DNA of 64,000 nt from Amycolatopsis lexingtonensis (lineage in GTDB: Bacteria > Actinomycetota > Actinomycetes > Mycobacteriales > Pseudonocardiaceae): the NCBI RefSeq assembly GCF_014873755.1, contig NZ_JADBEG010000001.1, forward strand, positions 4,590,501 through 4,654,500. The letters run 5' to 3'. A model generated the notes under the pieces. The model was not told where the DNA came from and did not search any database. It saw only the letters and a list, made by a program, of their open reading frames with translations. Both the position numbers and the translations under genes were made by a program. Within the stretch, counting starts at the first letter, position 1. Each line of letters starts with the position of its first letter. This document shows, in pieces, positions 17,846-26,890 of the stretch.

Positions 17846-17854
17846 TGGTCCCTC

Positions 17855-18760
17855 GTGACCACCCCACTCCACCTGCACGAAGAGATCGCCTCGGCGCTGC
17901 GTGACGGGCACCCCGTCGTCGCGCTGGAGAGCACCATCCTGTCCCACGGCCTGCCCCCGGGCCGCAACCTCGACGTCGCCCGCCGCCTCGAGCGCGTGGT
18001 GCGCGACGGCGGGGCCGTCCCGGCCACGATCGCGGTGCTCGACGGGCGGGTCGTCGTCGGCCTCTCCCCCGCCGAGCTGGAGCGGGTCTGCGCGCCGGAC
18101 GCCGGGCTGGACAAGCTGTCGCTGCGCGACCTCGGCCCCGCCGTCGGGCTCGGCCGCTCGGGCGCGACGACCGTGGCGAGCACGTCGGCGCTGGCCGCCG
18201 CGGCGGGGATCGGGATGTTCGCCACCGGCGGGCTCGGCGGCGTGCACGTCGGCGCGGCGCAGTCGTGGGACGTCTCGGCGGACCTCGGCGTGCTCGCGAA
18301 GGTGCCGACCGTGGTCGTCTGCTCCGGTGTGAAGTCGGTGCTCGACATCCCGGCCACCCTCGAGGTGCTGGAGACGAACTCGGTGCCGGTGCTGGGGTAC
18401 CGCACCGACGACTTCCCGGCGTTCTACCTGCGTTCGTCCGGGCACGCGGTCGGCTGGCGGGTCGACGACCCGAAGCAGGCCGCCGCCGTGGTCGCCGCGC
18501 ACCGCGCATACGCGGATTCCGGTGTGCTGCTGGCCAACCCGATCCCGGAAGCGTCCGAAATGGACAAAGCGCTGCACGACCGGCTGCTCGCCGAGGGCCT
18601 CGCCCTCGTGGCCGAGCGCGGGGTGCACGGCGCCGACGTCACGCCGGTGCTGCTGGAGCACTTCCACACCGCCAGCGACGGCGTGAGCATCGACGCGAAC
18701 GAAGCGCTCGTGCTCAACAACGCGAAGCTCGCGGCCGAGGTCGCGGTGGCGCTCGCATGA
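17855..18760 (+). CDS. psuG: pseudouridine-5'-phosphate glycosidase
   Basis: A 301-residue protein that cleaves pseudouridine 5'-phosphate to uracil and ribose 5-phosphate. Diagnostic PsuG motifs are VALESTILSHGLP (catalytic Glu region, residues 22-34), DKLSLRDLG (catalytic Lys), ATGGLGGVHVGA and LLANPIPE. Length matches the family. Start GTG 17855. It overlaps the kinase gene by 4 bp (ATGA), giving the usual psuG-psuK pair in the order glycosidase then kinase. Confidence 0.93.
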   Translation: MTTPLHLHEEIASALRDGHPVVALESTILSHGLPPGRNLDVARRLERVVRDGGAVPATIAVLDGRVVVGLSPAELERVCAPDAGLDKLSLRDLGPAVGLGRSGATTVASTSALAAAAGIGMFATGGLGGVHVGAAQSWDVSADLGVLAKVPTVVVCSGVKSVLDIPATLEVLETNSVPVLGYRTDDFPAFYLRSSGHAVGWRVDDPKQAAAVVAAHRAYADSGVLLANPIPEASEMDKALHDRLLAEGLALVAERGVHGADVTPVLLEHFHTASDGVSIDANEALVLNNAKLAAEVAVALA

Positions 18761-19629
18761 ACGGCATCGTGGTGGTCGGCGACGCGGCTCTCGACGTGAT
18801 CGCCCGGCACGACAAGCCCTTGCCGCACGGCGGCGACGCCCGCGCGAAGATCCGGTTCACCGGCGGCGGCTCCGGCGCGAACACCGCGCTGTGGCTGCGT
18901 TCCCTCGGCGCGGAAACGACGTTGCTCGCGCGGATCGGGAACGACCCGGGCGGCCGGCTGATCCGCGCGGAGCTGGAAGCGGCGGGCGTGCGGTGCGCGT
19001 TCGCCGTCGACGACGAGGCGCCGACGTGCTGCGTCGTGGTGATGGTCGACGGCTCGGGGCAGCGCAGCATGCTCGCCGACCGCGGCGCGAACCAGCGCTT
19101 CGCGCCCGAAGACGTCACTCCCGAGGCACTGGCCGGGGCGAGCCACCTGCACCTGTCCGGGTACGTGCTGCTCGACCCGCCGTCGCGCGCGGCCGGGCTC
19201 GCCGCGCTGGCCGCCGCTCGTGAGGCGGGGCTGACGACGTCGGTCGACCCGCAGGCGGCCGCGCACATCACCGACCCGGCGGCGTTCCTCGACGACGTCC
19301 GCGGCGTCGACCTGCTGATGCCGAACACCGAGGAACTGGTGGCGCTGACCGGCTCGGCGGACCCGGTGGCGGCGAAGGAACTGCTCGGCGCGGTCGGCGC
19401 GGTGGTCGTCACCGCCGGGCTGGACGGCGCGAGCTGGGTCGACCAGGACGGCGTGACGAGCGTCCCGGCCGTCGAGGCGGAGTGCATCGACTCCACCGGC
19501 GCGGGCGACGCGTTCGACGCGGGCGTGCTCACCGGCTGGCTGGCCGGTGAGTCCACTGTGGACGTCCTGCGGCACGGCACCCGGCTGGGCGCCCTCGCCG
19601 TCGGGAAGGTCGGACCTCAACCGGCCTGA
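18757..19629 (+). CDS. psuK: PfkB-family carbohydrate kinase, probable pseudouridine kinase
   Basis: A 290-residue ribokinase-like enzyme. Signature 1 is seen as GGGSGANTALWLRSLGA (about residues 34-50) and signature 2 as DSTGAGDAFDAG near residue 246, with the catalytic Asp in GAGD. Its 4-bp overlap with psuG supports pseudouridine kinase, which makes the phosphate that PsuG cleaves. Sequence alone would also allow another sugar or nucleoside. A hairpin terminator follows immediately. Confidence 0.85.
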   Translation: MNGIVVVGDAALDVIARHDKPLPHGGDARAKIRFTGGGSGANTALWLRSLGAETTLLARIGNDPGGRLIRAELEAAGVRCAFAVDDEAPTCCVVVMVDGSGQRSMLADRGANQRFAPEDVTPEALAGASHLHLSGYVLLDPPSRAAGLAALAAAREAGLTTSVDPQAAAHITDPAAFLDDVRGVDLLMPNTEELVALTGSADPVAAKELLGAVGAVVVTAGLDGASWVDQDGVTSVPAVEAECIDSTGAGDAFDAGVLTGWLAGESTVDVLRHGTRLGALAVGKVGPQPA

Positions 19630-19660
19630 AGCCGCATCTTTCTCGGCGAAAGATGCGGCT
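19630..19660. terminator. hairpin terminator between psuK and DUF3099 gene
   Basis: AGCCGCATCTTTC (19630-19642) and GAAAGATGCGGCT (19648-19660) pair perfectly around a 5-nt loop. It begins one base after the psuK stop and lies in a convergent gap. A partial copy of the same element, CGCATCTTTCGTCGG, follows at 19675-19689. Confidence 0.75.
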
Positions 19661-19705
19661 CTGGCGGCCCGGAACGCATCTTTCGTCGGAGGAGTGACGC
19701 CTCGG

Positions 19706-20020
19706 TCAGCCGTCGATGACGCGGTGGCTCGTGCCTTCGATCGCCTTCGCCTCGCGCTCGTACCGGCTGACCTTCTCGGCCTTGCGGGGCGGGCGGTCGT
19801 TGGCGATGAGCACCGCGATCCACGGCAGCGGTACCGAGATCGCGAGGAACCCCAGCGCCAGCCACCACACGTGGTAGGTCAGCCCGGCGAGGATCAAGCA
19901 CGGGATCCGGCACGCCATCATGATCACGTACTTGCGCTTGCGCGTCGCGAGCTGTTCTTCGTACGACCTGGCCGCCCCGGTGATCAGCACCGGGTCCGGG
20001 CCGCTGGCGGGCGTGGTCAC
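19706..20020 (-). CDS. DUF3099 membrane protein
   Basis: A 104-residue protein. The conserved start DPVLITGAARSYEEQLATRKR is followed by two hydrophobic helices (about 30-50 and 52-72) and NDRPPRKAEK, then a charged tail; this is the DUF3099 family of actinobacteria, function unknown. I chose GTG 20020 because GGAGGTG lies 5 bases upstream. A longer GTG start at 20068, overlapping the upstream amidohydrolase gene by 11 bp, is possible. Confidence 0.78.
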   Translation of the reverse strand: MTTPASGPDPVLITGAARSYEEQLATRKRKYVIMMACRIPCLILAGLTYHVWWLALGFLAISVPLPWIAVLIANDRPPRKAEKVSRYEREAKAIEGTSHRVIDG

Positions 20021-20057
20021 TGCACCACCTCCGCGTCCATCGTCCCACTTGCGCGGG

Positions 20058-21332
20058 TCATCCGACACCGGGGTGGGACAACCGGCTCAGCGCGGCGGCG
20101 ACCAGGGTCTCGATCCCGGTGCGCAGGGTCGGGTGCAGCACCGGGGCGAACCGCGGCGAGTGGTTGGACGGGACGTCGCGCTCGAACCGGCCCTCGGTCA
20201 TCGCCGTGATCACCGTCTCCGGGTCGAAGCCGCCGACCAGCCAGAACACCGAGGGCGCGCCGGCCGCCCGGCCGAACTCGCTGAAGTCCTCGCTGCCGGT
20301 GACCAGCGGGGCCGGCATGACGGCTTCCGCGCCGAAGCGGGCGCGGAAGACCTCGGTGAGGGCGTCGTTGGCGGCCTCGTCGTTCTCGGTGATCGGGTAG
20401 GCGCCGGAGCGCTCGATGTCCGGCGGCTTCGGCGCGCCCGCCGTGGCGGCTTCGCCGTTGACGATCCGCTCGACCGCGGCCAGCACCCGCTCGCGGACGG
20501 CCTGGTCGAAGGACCGGACGTTGACCTCCAGGACGGCGTCGTCGGCGATCACGTTGCTCGCGGTGCCCACGTGCAGCGAGCCGACGGTGACCACGGCGGA
20601 GTCGGTGGCGGCGATCTCGCGGGAGACGATCGTCTGCAGCTTGAGCACCACCGACGCGGCCAGGACGGCCGGGTCGACGGTCGTTTCCGGGCGCGAACCG
20701 TGCCCGCCACGGCCGTGCAGGGTGATGCGCAGCGTGTCGGTCGCGGCCATGATCACGCCGGGCCGGGTGAGCACCCAGCCCGCCGGGCCGGGCACCAGGT
20801 GCTGGCCGAACACGACGTCCGGCTTCCCGGCGATGTCGAACAGGCCGTCGCGCACCATCGCCGACGCGCCGCCCGCGCTCTCCTCGCCGGGCTGGAACAC
20901 CACGAGCAGCGTGCCGGACCACGTGTCCCGGCCCTTCGCCAGCAGCGCGGCGGCCCCGGACAGCCAGGTGGCGTGCATGTCGTGCCCGCACGCGTGCATG
21001 ACCGGGACGTCCTTGCCGTGCTCGTCGGTGCCGCGGGCGGTGCTGGCGTAGGACAGCCCGGTCTTCTCCTCGACCGGCAGCGCGTCGATGTCGGCCCGCA
21101 GCTGCACCGTGGGGCCCTCGCCGTTGCGCAGCACGCCCAGCACGCCGGTCCCGGCGATGCCGGTGTGCACCTCGTAACCGTCGCGCTCCAGCCGCCGGGC
21201 CAGCTCGGCCGCCGTCCGGGTCTCGGCGAAGGAGAGCTCCGGGTGGCGGTGCAGGTCGATGTACAGCGCTTCGAGCTCGGGCAGCGCCGCGTCGAGCGGG
21301 GCGAGGACGTGTTCAAGGGTCACGGGGGTCAT
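20058..21332 (-). CDS. M20-family amidohydrolase (peptidase/aminoacylase)
   Basis: A 424-residue zinc-type M20 amidohydrolase, related to hippurate hydrolases and N-acyl-amino-acid hydrolases. The metal-site stretch ADIDALPVEEKTG is followed by VMHACGHDMHATWL, GEESAGGASAMV, a dimerisation-domain GGHGS motif and the C-terminal TGSEDFSEFG. ATG 21332 starts the typical LEALYIDLHRHPELSFAET region. It is divergent from the methyltransferase gene, with only 19 bp between starts, and upstream of the DUF3099 gene. Physiological substrate unknown. Confidence 0.87.
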   Translation of the reverse strand: MTPVTLEHVLAPLDAALPELEALYIDLHRHPELSFAETRTAAELARRLERDGYEVHTGIAGTGVLGVLRNGEGPTVQLRADIDALPVEEKTGLSYASTARGTDEHGKDVPVMHACGHDMHATWLSGAAALLAKGRDTWSGTLLVVFQPGEESAGGASAMVRDGLFDIAGKPDVVFGQHLVPGPAGWVLTRPGVIMAATDTLRITLHGRGGHGSRPETTVDPAVLAASVVLKLQTIVSREIAATDSAVVTVGSLHVGTASNVIADDAVLEVNVRSFDQAVRERVLAAVERIVNGEAATAGAPKPPDIERSGAYPITENDEAANDALTEVFRARFGAEAVMPAPLVTGSEDFSEFGRAAGAPSVFWLVGGFDPETVITAMTEGRFERDVPSNHSPRFAPVLHPTLRTGIETLVAAALSRLSHPGVG

Positions 21333-21351
21333 CGTGGCAGCATTACCCACC

Positions 21352-22857
21352 GTGAGCACGCGAAGTGTACTGCCCGACCTGTCCGACGACGTCTGCGCGC
21401 GGCTGCGCGAGGCCTTCCGGCGCACCGCCTACGACGCCGACGGCGTGGTGGCCGCCCTCGGTGGTGCCGCGCACGCCGCGCTGGGCCGCGGCGAGCCCGT
21501 GCCCGCGGAGCGCGCGAGCCGCGACGCGGGTGACCTCGGCACGCTGATCCGGCTGTTCCTGCTGGGTGGCACCGAACCGGAGACCGCGGTCAAGGCCGCG
21601 TTCGCGCCGCTCGCCCCCGAAGACGCCGTCGCCGCGGGGCTGCTGGCCGCGGCCGGCGACGGGTACCGCGCCGCGCTCGACGTCCGCCCGCACGGCGACG
21701 AAGAGGGCTCCTGGTGGGTGGTCTCCGACCTCGACGCCGACGTGCTCGGCAGCACCGTGCCCGAGGACCACGTGCTGGGCGTCGGCCACGCGTCGCTGTC
21801 GCTGATCCGCGCGACCAGCCGCAACCCCGTCGGCACCCTGCTCGACCTGGGCACCGGCAACGGCGTGCAGGCACTGCACGCGGCCCGGCACGCGCAGCGC
21901 GTGACCGCCACCGACGTTTCCGAGCGGGCGCTGGCGCTGGCCGCGGCGACGTTCCGGCTGAACGAGCTGGACGTCGAGCTGCTGCGCGGCGAGTGGTTCG
22001 CGCCGGTCGCGCGGCGGAAGTTCGACCAGGTCGTCTGCAATCCGCCGTTCGTGGTCGGCCCGGCCCGGGTGGACTACACCTACCGCGACTCCGGGCTGGC
22101 CGGCGACGACGCGAGCGCGCTGGTCGTGCGGCAGCTGCCGGGCTTCCTGAACGACGGCGGCGTCGGGCACCTGCTGGCTTCGTGGCTGCACACCGGGAAA
22201 GAGGACTGGGCCGACCGGGTGAGCCGCTGGCTGCCCGCCGAGACCGACGCGTGGTTCGTGCAGCGCGACGTCGCCGACCCGGCGCTCTACGTCGGCACCT
22301 GGCTGCGGGACGCCGGTCTCGAGCCGCGTTCGCCGGAGGGCCGGGCGAAGGCGGCGGCGTGGCTCGACTGGTTCGCGGCCAACGACGTCCGCGGCATCGG
22401 GTTCGGCTTCGTCACGCTGCGCCGGGCGGCCGGGGTGAGCAACCCGACAGTGGTTTGCGAAGACCTGCGGCAGGCCTACGACGACCCGCTGGGACCGGAG
22501 GCGGCGGGCTGGCTGGACCGGGTCGAATGGCTGCGCAAATCGGGTGATTCATTACTCAATGTCCGTTTTGTGGTGCCCGACACGGTTCTGCTGGAAAGCG
22601 TCGAAGAACCCGGCGACGAAGGCTGGGCGACGTCGATCCGGCGCCTGCACCGCACCGACGGGCCGGGCTGGCAGCACGAGGTCGACGAGCTGGCGACGCG
22701 GCTCCTGGCGGGCTGCCGCGGCGCGCTGCCGCTCGAGGACCTGATCGAGCTCCTCGCGTTCTCGCAAGGGCTCGACGCCTCGGAGCTGGCGGCCACCGCA
22801 CTGCCCGTCGTCCGCGAGCTCGTCCGGCACGGGATGCTCGTCCCGGCGGGCGAATGA
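21352..22857 (+). CDS. class I SAM-dependent N-methyltransferase (NPPF type)
   Basis: A 501-residue protein with an N-terminal helical domain (about 1-150, DUF7059-like), a central Rossmann methyltransferase and a C-terminal helical domain. Motif [16 protein letters not shown] and motif IV CNPPFVV are clear; NPPF/Y marks enzymes that methylate an amino group of a base or side chain (RlmG/PrmC-like). The target is unknown. Start GTG 21352. The stop overlaps dtd by 4 bp (ATGA), so the two translation-related functions are likely co-expressed. Confidence 0.83.
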   Translation: MSTRSVLPDLSDDVCARLREAFRRTAYDADGVVAALGGAAHAALGRGEPVPAERASRDAGDLGTLIRLFLLGGTEPETAVKAAFAPLAPEDAVAAGLLAAAGDGYRAALDVRPHGDEEGSWWVVSDLDADVLGSTVPEDHVLGVGHASLSLIRATSRNPVGTLLDLGTGNGVQALHAARHAQRVTATDVSERALALAAATFRLNELDVELLRGEWFAPVARRKFDQVVCNPPFVVGPARVDYTYRDSGLAGDDASALVVRQLPGFLNDGGVGHLLASWLHTGKEDWADRVSRWLPAETDAWFVQRDVADPALYVGTWLRDAGLEPRSPEGRAKAAAWLDWFAANDVRGIGFGFVTLRRAAGVSNPTVVCEDLRQAYDDPLGPEAAGWLDRVEWLRKSGDSLLNVRFVVPDTVLLESVEEPGDEGWATSIRRLHRTDGPGWQHEVDELATRLLAGCRGALPLEDLIELLAFSQGLDASELAATALPVVRELVRHGMLVPAGE

Positions 22858-23279
22858 GGGCCGTCGCGGCCCGCGTCACGCGGGCGGACGTCACCGTCGG
22901 CGGCGAGGTCGTCGGCGCCATCGACGAGCCGGGTTTGCTTGTGCTGCTGGGAATCCACGTCGACGACGACGCGGCGAAGGCCGCCGTGATGGCGCGGAAA
23001 TTGCACGAGCTGCGCGTACTGCGTGACGAGGAATCATGCGCCACGGCGAATGCGCCGCTGCTCGTGGTGAGCCAGTTCACGCTCTACGGCGACACGAAGA
23101 AAGGGCGCCGGCCGTCGTGGACACAGGCCGCCCGGCCCGAGGTCGCCGAGCCGTTGGTGGACGCGGTCGTGGCCGGGCTGCGCGACCGCGGCGCCACCGT
23201 GGCGACGGGGCGTTTCGGGGCGATGATGGCGGTGTCGAGCGTCAACGACGGTCCGTTCACCGTTCTCGTAGAGGTCTAG
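22854..23279 (+). CDS. dtd: D-aminoacyl-tRNA deacylase
   Basis: A 141-residue protein. It hydrolyses D-aminoacyl-tRNA (and Gly-tRNA-Ala) to protect translation. The catalytic motif [17 protein letters not shown] (about 73-89) is intact; the C-terminal Gly-Pro motif appears as NDGPFT, a common variant of NxGPVT. Length is normal for DTD. It overlaps the methyltransferase stop by 4 bp. The stop codon lies inside a GGTCTAGACC palindrome (see the dre-like site). Confidence 0.93.
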   Translation: MRAVAARVTRADVTVGGEVVGAIDEPGLLVLLGIHVDDDAAKAAVMARKLHELRVLRDEESCATANAPLLVVSQFTLYGDTKKGRRPSWTQAARPEVAEPLVDAVVAGLRDRGATVATGRFGAMMAVSSVNDGPFTVLVEV

Positions 23280-23285
23280 ACCACA
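23270..23285. promoter_or_regulatory. dre-like (DasR-type) palindrome
   Basis: AGAGGTCTAGACCACA contains the perfect palindrome GGTCTAGACC. It agrees with the DasR-responsive element A(C/G)TGGTCTAGACCA(C/G)T at 14 of 16 positions. It spans the dtd stop codon, about 285 bp upstream of the sigB-like start. DasR is the GntR regulator of N-acetylglucosamine use in actinomycetes. Binding and role are inferred. Confidence 0.45.
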
Positions 23286-23565
23286 GCGCCCCGGTTCACA
23301 TCCTGACCCGATTCACATCGGATTCTCAGGTTTCCCGGTCACGGAACGTTCTCAGCAAAAGCTCAGCAATGGTCGAGCAACCGGAGCCCGCCGGCAGCCG
23401 TCTCCTTTTCAGCGAGCCGGGAACGTTTTGGAAACCCGGAGCGTTGTGCCAGATGTCCAGCCAAGCCGGCCGGACTGGCGTACCGGGATCCACAGGCCCC
23501 GGTCGCCGGGAAGCACCGGCGGGACCACCGCAGCAGCACGTTCAGCCCGTGACCGGGGAGGCAGA
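23280..23565 (+). promoter_or_regulatory. leader/promoter region of the sigma factor gene
   Basis: 286 bp without a gene. Small direct repeats are visible: TTCACATC twice near 23295-23320 and CTCAGCAA twice near 23352-23370. I could not assign a -35/-10 with confidence. The sigma factor's ribosome site GGGGAGGC lies at the end. Confidence 0.4.
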
Positions 23566-24597
23566 ATGTCAGTCCAGACTCTCGAACGCGAGTCGCGCGG
23601 GATTCGCGAGCGTATCCCGGCTCAGCTGTCCGAGGAGCCGTCGATGAGCGTGGGGGCGCTCACCGACGCCGACCTCGACGCCCAGAGCCCCGCCGCCGAC
23701 CTCGTCCGCGTCTACCTGAACGGAATCGGCAAGACGGCCCTGCTCAGCGCGGCCGACGAGGTCGAGCTGGCCAAGCGCATCGAGGCGGGTGTCTTCGCCC
23801 AGCACATGCTGGACACCGCGGAGAGCCTGACCGCGAAGCGCCGCACCGAGCTGGCCGCCCTGGTCCGCGACGGCCACGTGGCGAAGAACCACCTGCTGGA
23901 GGCCAACCTCCGCCTGGTGGTCTCGCTCGCCAAGCGCTACACCGGCCGGGGGATGCCGCTGCTCGACCTGATCCAGGAGGGGAACCTGGGTCTCATCCGC
24001 GCGGTCGAGAAGTTCGACTACTCCAAGGGGTTCAAGTTCTCGACCTACGCCACCTGGTGGATCCGCCAGGCCATCACCAGGGGGATGGCCGACCAGGGAC
24101 GCACCATCCGGCTCCCGGTCCACCTGGTGGAACAGGTGAACAAGCTGGCCCGCATCAAGCGCGACCTGCACCAGCAGCTCGGGCGCGACGCGACCCACGA
24201 GGAGCTGGCGGCCGAGTCGGGCATCCCGGCGCACAAGATCTCGGACCTGCTCGACCACTCGCGTGACCCGGTAAGCCTGGACATGCCGGTCGGCACCGAG
24301 GAAGACGCCCCGCTGGGCGACTTCATCGAGGACTCCGAGGCGACGGACGCCGAGAGCGCCGTGATCTCGAGCCTGCTGCAGGACGACCTGCGCCGGGTCC
24401 TGTCGACGCTTGACGACCGCGAGCAGCAGGTCATCCGGCTCCGCTACGGCCTCGACGACGGCCAGCCCCGCACGCTCGACCAGATCGGCAAGCACTTCGG
24501 GCTCTCCCGCGAGCGCGTCCGCCAGATCGAGCGCGAGGTCATGTCCAAGCTCCGCCAGGGCGAGCGCGCGGACCGCCTCCGCGCCTACGCCAGCTGA
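23566..24597 (+). CDS. sigB: primary-like sigma-70 factor (SigB/Hrd group 2)
   Basis: A 343-residue group 2 sigma factor lacking the long region 1.1 of the primary factor. Region 1.2 ([16 protein letters not shown]), region 2 ([31 protein letters not shown]), region 3 and region 4 ([16 protein letters not shown], reading [16 protein letters not shown]) are complete and should recognise housekeeping-type -10/-35 promoters. It resembles mycobacterial SigB and streptomycete Hrd proteins. ATG 23566 follows the ribosome site GGGGAGGCAGA and fits the family; an in-frame start at 23428 would add an unrelated tail. A strong terminator follows. Confidence 0.9.
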   Translation: MSVQTLERESRGIRERIPAQLSEEPSMSVGALTDADLDAQSPAADLVRVYLNGIGKTALLSAADEVELAKRIEAGVFAQHMLDTAESLTAKRRTELAALVRDGHVAKNHLLEANLRLVVSLAKRYTGRGMPLLDLIQEGNLGLIRAVEKFDYSKGFKFSTYATWWIRQAITRGMADQGRTIRLPVHLVEQVNKLARIKRDLHQQLGRDATHEELAAESGIPAHKISDLLDHSRDPVSLDMPVGTEEDAPLGDFIEDSEATDAESAVISSLLQDDLRRVLSTLDDREQQVIRLRYGLDDGQPRTLDQIGKHFGLSRERVRQIEREVMSKLRQGERADRLRAYAS

Positions 24598-24611
24598 CCG
24601 ATCCGTCTGAA

Positions 24612-24648
24612 GAGGGCGGGCGCACACGGTGCGCCCGCCCTCTTTTTT
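24612..24648 (+). terminator. Rho-independent terminator of the sigma factor gene
   Basis: GAGGGCGGGCGCAC and GTGCGCCCGCCCTC form a perfect 14-bp stem with a 3-nt loop, followed by TTTTTT. It is the clearest intrinsic terminator in the window. Confidence 0.95.
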
Positions 24649-25149
24649 GGCGTACGGCCGAGCCGACGACCAGGCATTCCGCGTAAGACGAAAATTTTCC
24701 ACGAAAACCGGGTTTTGCCTCCGGCGGCCGTGGGTAGCAACCTTCCGCCAACACCCGTTCGGCCGCGTTGACTTATGACTTCGGTCACGTCACATTCGTG
24801 AAGCGGCTTTGAACCGGTAGCGGCAGCGGCCTCGCGACCGGATGTGCACGCATCCGGAAGCTTCCCCCGGGAGGTCGGGTCCGTCGGGGTGGACCCGGCC
24901 TCCCGACCAGCTCCCCAAACCGCACGCCAACGAAACGCACGGAGGCGGCCCGCCCAGCCCAGACCTCCCCGCAACCCCGATCCGAAGCCAGAACACGGCC
25001 GGCCGTAGTCACAATCAGGCTTCGGGGTTGCGGACACACCAGAACCAAGAACTGCGTGGGGTGGCCCACAGTGACCGCATGCCTCTTCGGCGTGCCCTCC
25101 CCCGCCGCATAAGCTGACCGGATCCCGGAGCTGGCAAAGGAGCCTGGCA
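24649..25149. other. intergenic region upstream of fumarase
   Basis: About 500 bp. No credible gene: the open frames are short and Pro/Arg-rich. It has a relatively AT-richer stretch (24690-24820) containing TTGACT at 24768, and a 14-bp-arm hairpin at 24869-24904. It presumably carries the fumarase promoter and a long leader. Confidence 0.5.
24869..24904 (+). promoter_or_regulatory. long hairpin in the fumarase leader
   Basis: GGGAGGTCGGGTCC (24869-24882) pairs with GGACCCGGCCTCCC (24891-24904) over 14 positions with one G-U. It has no T-tract, so it is not a standard terminator. It lies about 245 bp upstream of the fumarase start and could be a leader structure. Confidence 0.4.
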
Positions 25150-26802
25150 GTGCCGTCCACCACGTTTCAGCACACCGAAGTCCTCCCGCTGGGCAAGGAC
25201 ACCACCACCGAATACCGGCTGGTCACCGACCAGGGCGTCGAAACCGTCGAAGCCGCCGGGCGCACCTTCCTGAAGATCGAGCCGGAAGCGCTCACCACCC
25301 TCGCGCGCACCGCCATCACCGACATCCAGCACCTATTGCGCACGTCACACCTGAAGCAGCTGCGGGCCATCGTCGACGACCCCGAGGCCTCCGGCAACGA
25401 CCGGTTCGTCGCCATGGACCTGCTGCGCAACGCCGCCATCTCGGCCGGCGGCGTGCTGCCCATGTGCCAGGACACCGGGACCGCCATCGTCGTCGGCAAG
25501 CGCGGTGAGGGCGTCCTGACCGGCGGGGACGACGAGCGCGCGCTCTCGCAGGGCATCTTCGACGCCTACCAGCAGCTCAACCTGCGCTACTCGCAGATGG
25601 CGCCGGTGAACTTCTGGGACGAGCGCAACACGGGCACCAACCTCCCCGCGCAGATCGAGCTCTACCACAAGGAGGGGGACCCCACTTACGAGTTCCTCTT
25701 CATGGCCAAGGGCGGCGGCAGCGCCAACAAGACGTTCCTGTACCAGGAAACCAAGGCCGTCCTGAACCCGAAGCGGCTCGCCCGGTTCCTCGACGAGAAG
25801 CTGCGCAGCCTCGGCACCGCGGCCTGCCCGCCGTACCACCTCGCGATCGTCGTCGGCGGGATGTCGGCCGAGTTCAACCTCAAGGTCGCGAAGCTCGCCT
25901 CCGCGCGCTACCTCGACAACCTGCCGACCGAAGGGTCCGAACTGGGGCACGCCTTCCGCGACCCGAGCCTGGAGCAGCAGGTCCTGGAGATGACCCGGCA
26001 GTTCGGCATCGGCGCGCAGTTCGGCGGCAAGTACTTCTGCCACGACGTCCGCGTCATCCGGCTCCCCCGCCACGGCGCCTCGTGCCCCGTCGGCATCGCC
26101 GTGAGCTGCTCCGCCGACCGGCAGGCCAAGGCCAAGATCACCGCCGACGGCGTGTTCATCGAACAGCTCGAGCGCGACCCGGCGCAGTTCCTCCCCGAGA
26201 TCACCGAAGAGGACCTCTCCGACGACGTCGTGAGCGTCGATCTCAACCGGCCGATGGCCGAGATCCGCGCGCAGCTTTCGCAGCTGCCGGTCAAGACGCG
26301 GCTGTCGCTCACCGGGCCGCTGGTCGTCGCGCGCGACATCGCGCACGCCAAGATCGCCGAGCGGCTCGACGCCGGCGAGGGGATGCCGGACTACCTGAAG
26401 AACCACCCGGTCTACTACGCCGGCCCGGCGAAGACGCCGGAGGGCTACGCGTCCGGCTCGTTCGGGCCGACCACGGCCGGGCGGATGGACTCCTACGTCG
26501 AGCAGTTCCAGGCGGCCGGCGGCTCGCTCGTCATGCTGGCCAAGGGAAACCGGTCGAAGCAGGTGACGTCGGCGTGCCAGGCGCACGGCGGGTTCTACCT
26601 CGGCTCGATCGGCGGCCCGGCCGCCCGGCTCGCGCAGGACTGCATCAAGAAGGTCGACGTCCTGGAGTACGCCGAGCTCGGCATGGAAGCCGTGTGGAAG
26701 ATCGAGGTCGAGGACTTCCCGGCGTTCATCGTCATCGACGACAAGGGCAACGACTTCTTCGCCAGCACCGGCGACCCGGTGCTGCAGATCAGCTTCCGCT
26801 AG
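25150..26802 (+). CDS. fumA: class I fumarate hydratase (Fe-S)
   Basis: A 550-residue oxygen-sensitive [4Fe-4S] fumarase that hydrates fumarate to malate in the TCA cycle. The N-terminal catalytic domain has cluster cysteines at C106 (PMCQDTGT), C226 (ACPPYH) and one of C312/C320 ([14 protein letters not shown]). The C-terminal domain contains the [12 protein letters not shown] segment. Length equals E. coli FumA/FumB. Start GTG 25150. An IS3-family element is inserted 28 bp after the stop codon, inside what was the terminator hairpin. Confidence 0.94.
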   Translation: MPSTTFQHTEVLPLGKDTTTEYRLVTDQGVETVEAAGRTFLKIEPEALTTLARTAITDIQHLLRTSHLKQLRAIVDDPEASGNDRFVAMDLLRNAAISAGGVLPMCQDTGTAIVVGKRGEGVLTGGDDERALSQGIFDAYQQLNLRYSQMAPVNFWDERNTGTNLPAQIELYHKEGDPTYEFLFMAKGGGSANKTFLYQETKAVLNPKRLARFLDEKLRSLGTAACPPYHLAIVVGGMSAEFNLKVAKLASARYLDNLPTEGSELGHAFRDPSLEQQVLEMTRQFGIGAQFGGKYFCHDVRVIRLPRHGASCPVGIAVSCSADRQAKAKITADGVFIEQLERDPAQFLPEITEEDLSDDVVSVDLNRPMAEIRAQLSQLPVKTRLSLTGPLVVARDIAHAKIAERLDAGEGMPDYLKNHPVYYAGPAKTPEGYASGSFGPTTAGRMDSYVEQFQAAGGSLVMLAKGNRSKQVTSACQAHGGFYLGSIGGPAARLAQDCIKKVDVLEYAELGMEAVWKIEVEDFPAFIVIDDKGNDFFASTGDPVLQISFR

Positions 26803-26832
26803 GACGCAAGGGAAGGGGACACCGGCCCGCTG

Positions 26833-26888
26833 AACCGCTCCCCGGAAGTTGGACTGGGAATCCAGTTCCGACTTTCCGGGGAGCGGTT
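26833..26888 (+). promoter_or_regulatory. IS left-end hairpin covering the orfA ribosome site
   Basis: AACCGCTCCCCGGAA (26833-26847) is exactly complementary to TTCCGGGGAGCGGTT (26874-26888), and inner bases (GTTGGACTGG / CCAGTTCCGAC) pair partly. The 3' arm contains GGGGAG, the probable ribosome site of orfA three bases before its GTG. RNA started outside the element would fold this stem and hide the site. Several insertion sequences limit transposase made from outside promoters in this way; here it is inferred from the fold. Confidence 0.6.
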
Positions 26889-26890
26889 TG

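Noticed and set aside
24768..24796. TTGACT-N17-CACATT as a sigma-70 promoter for fumarase
   Set aside because: The -10 half is poor and a start site over 350 bp upstream of the gene is unsupported.
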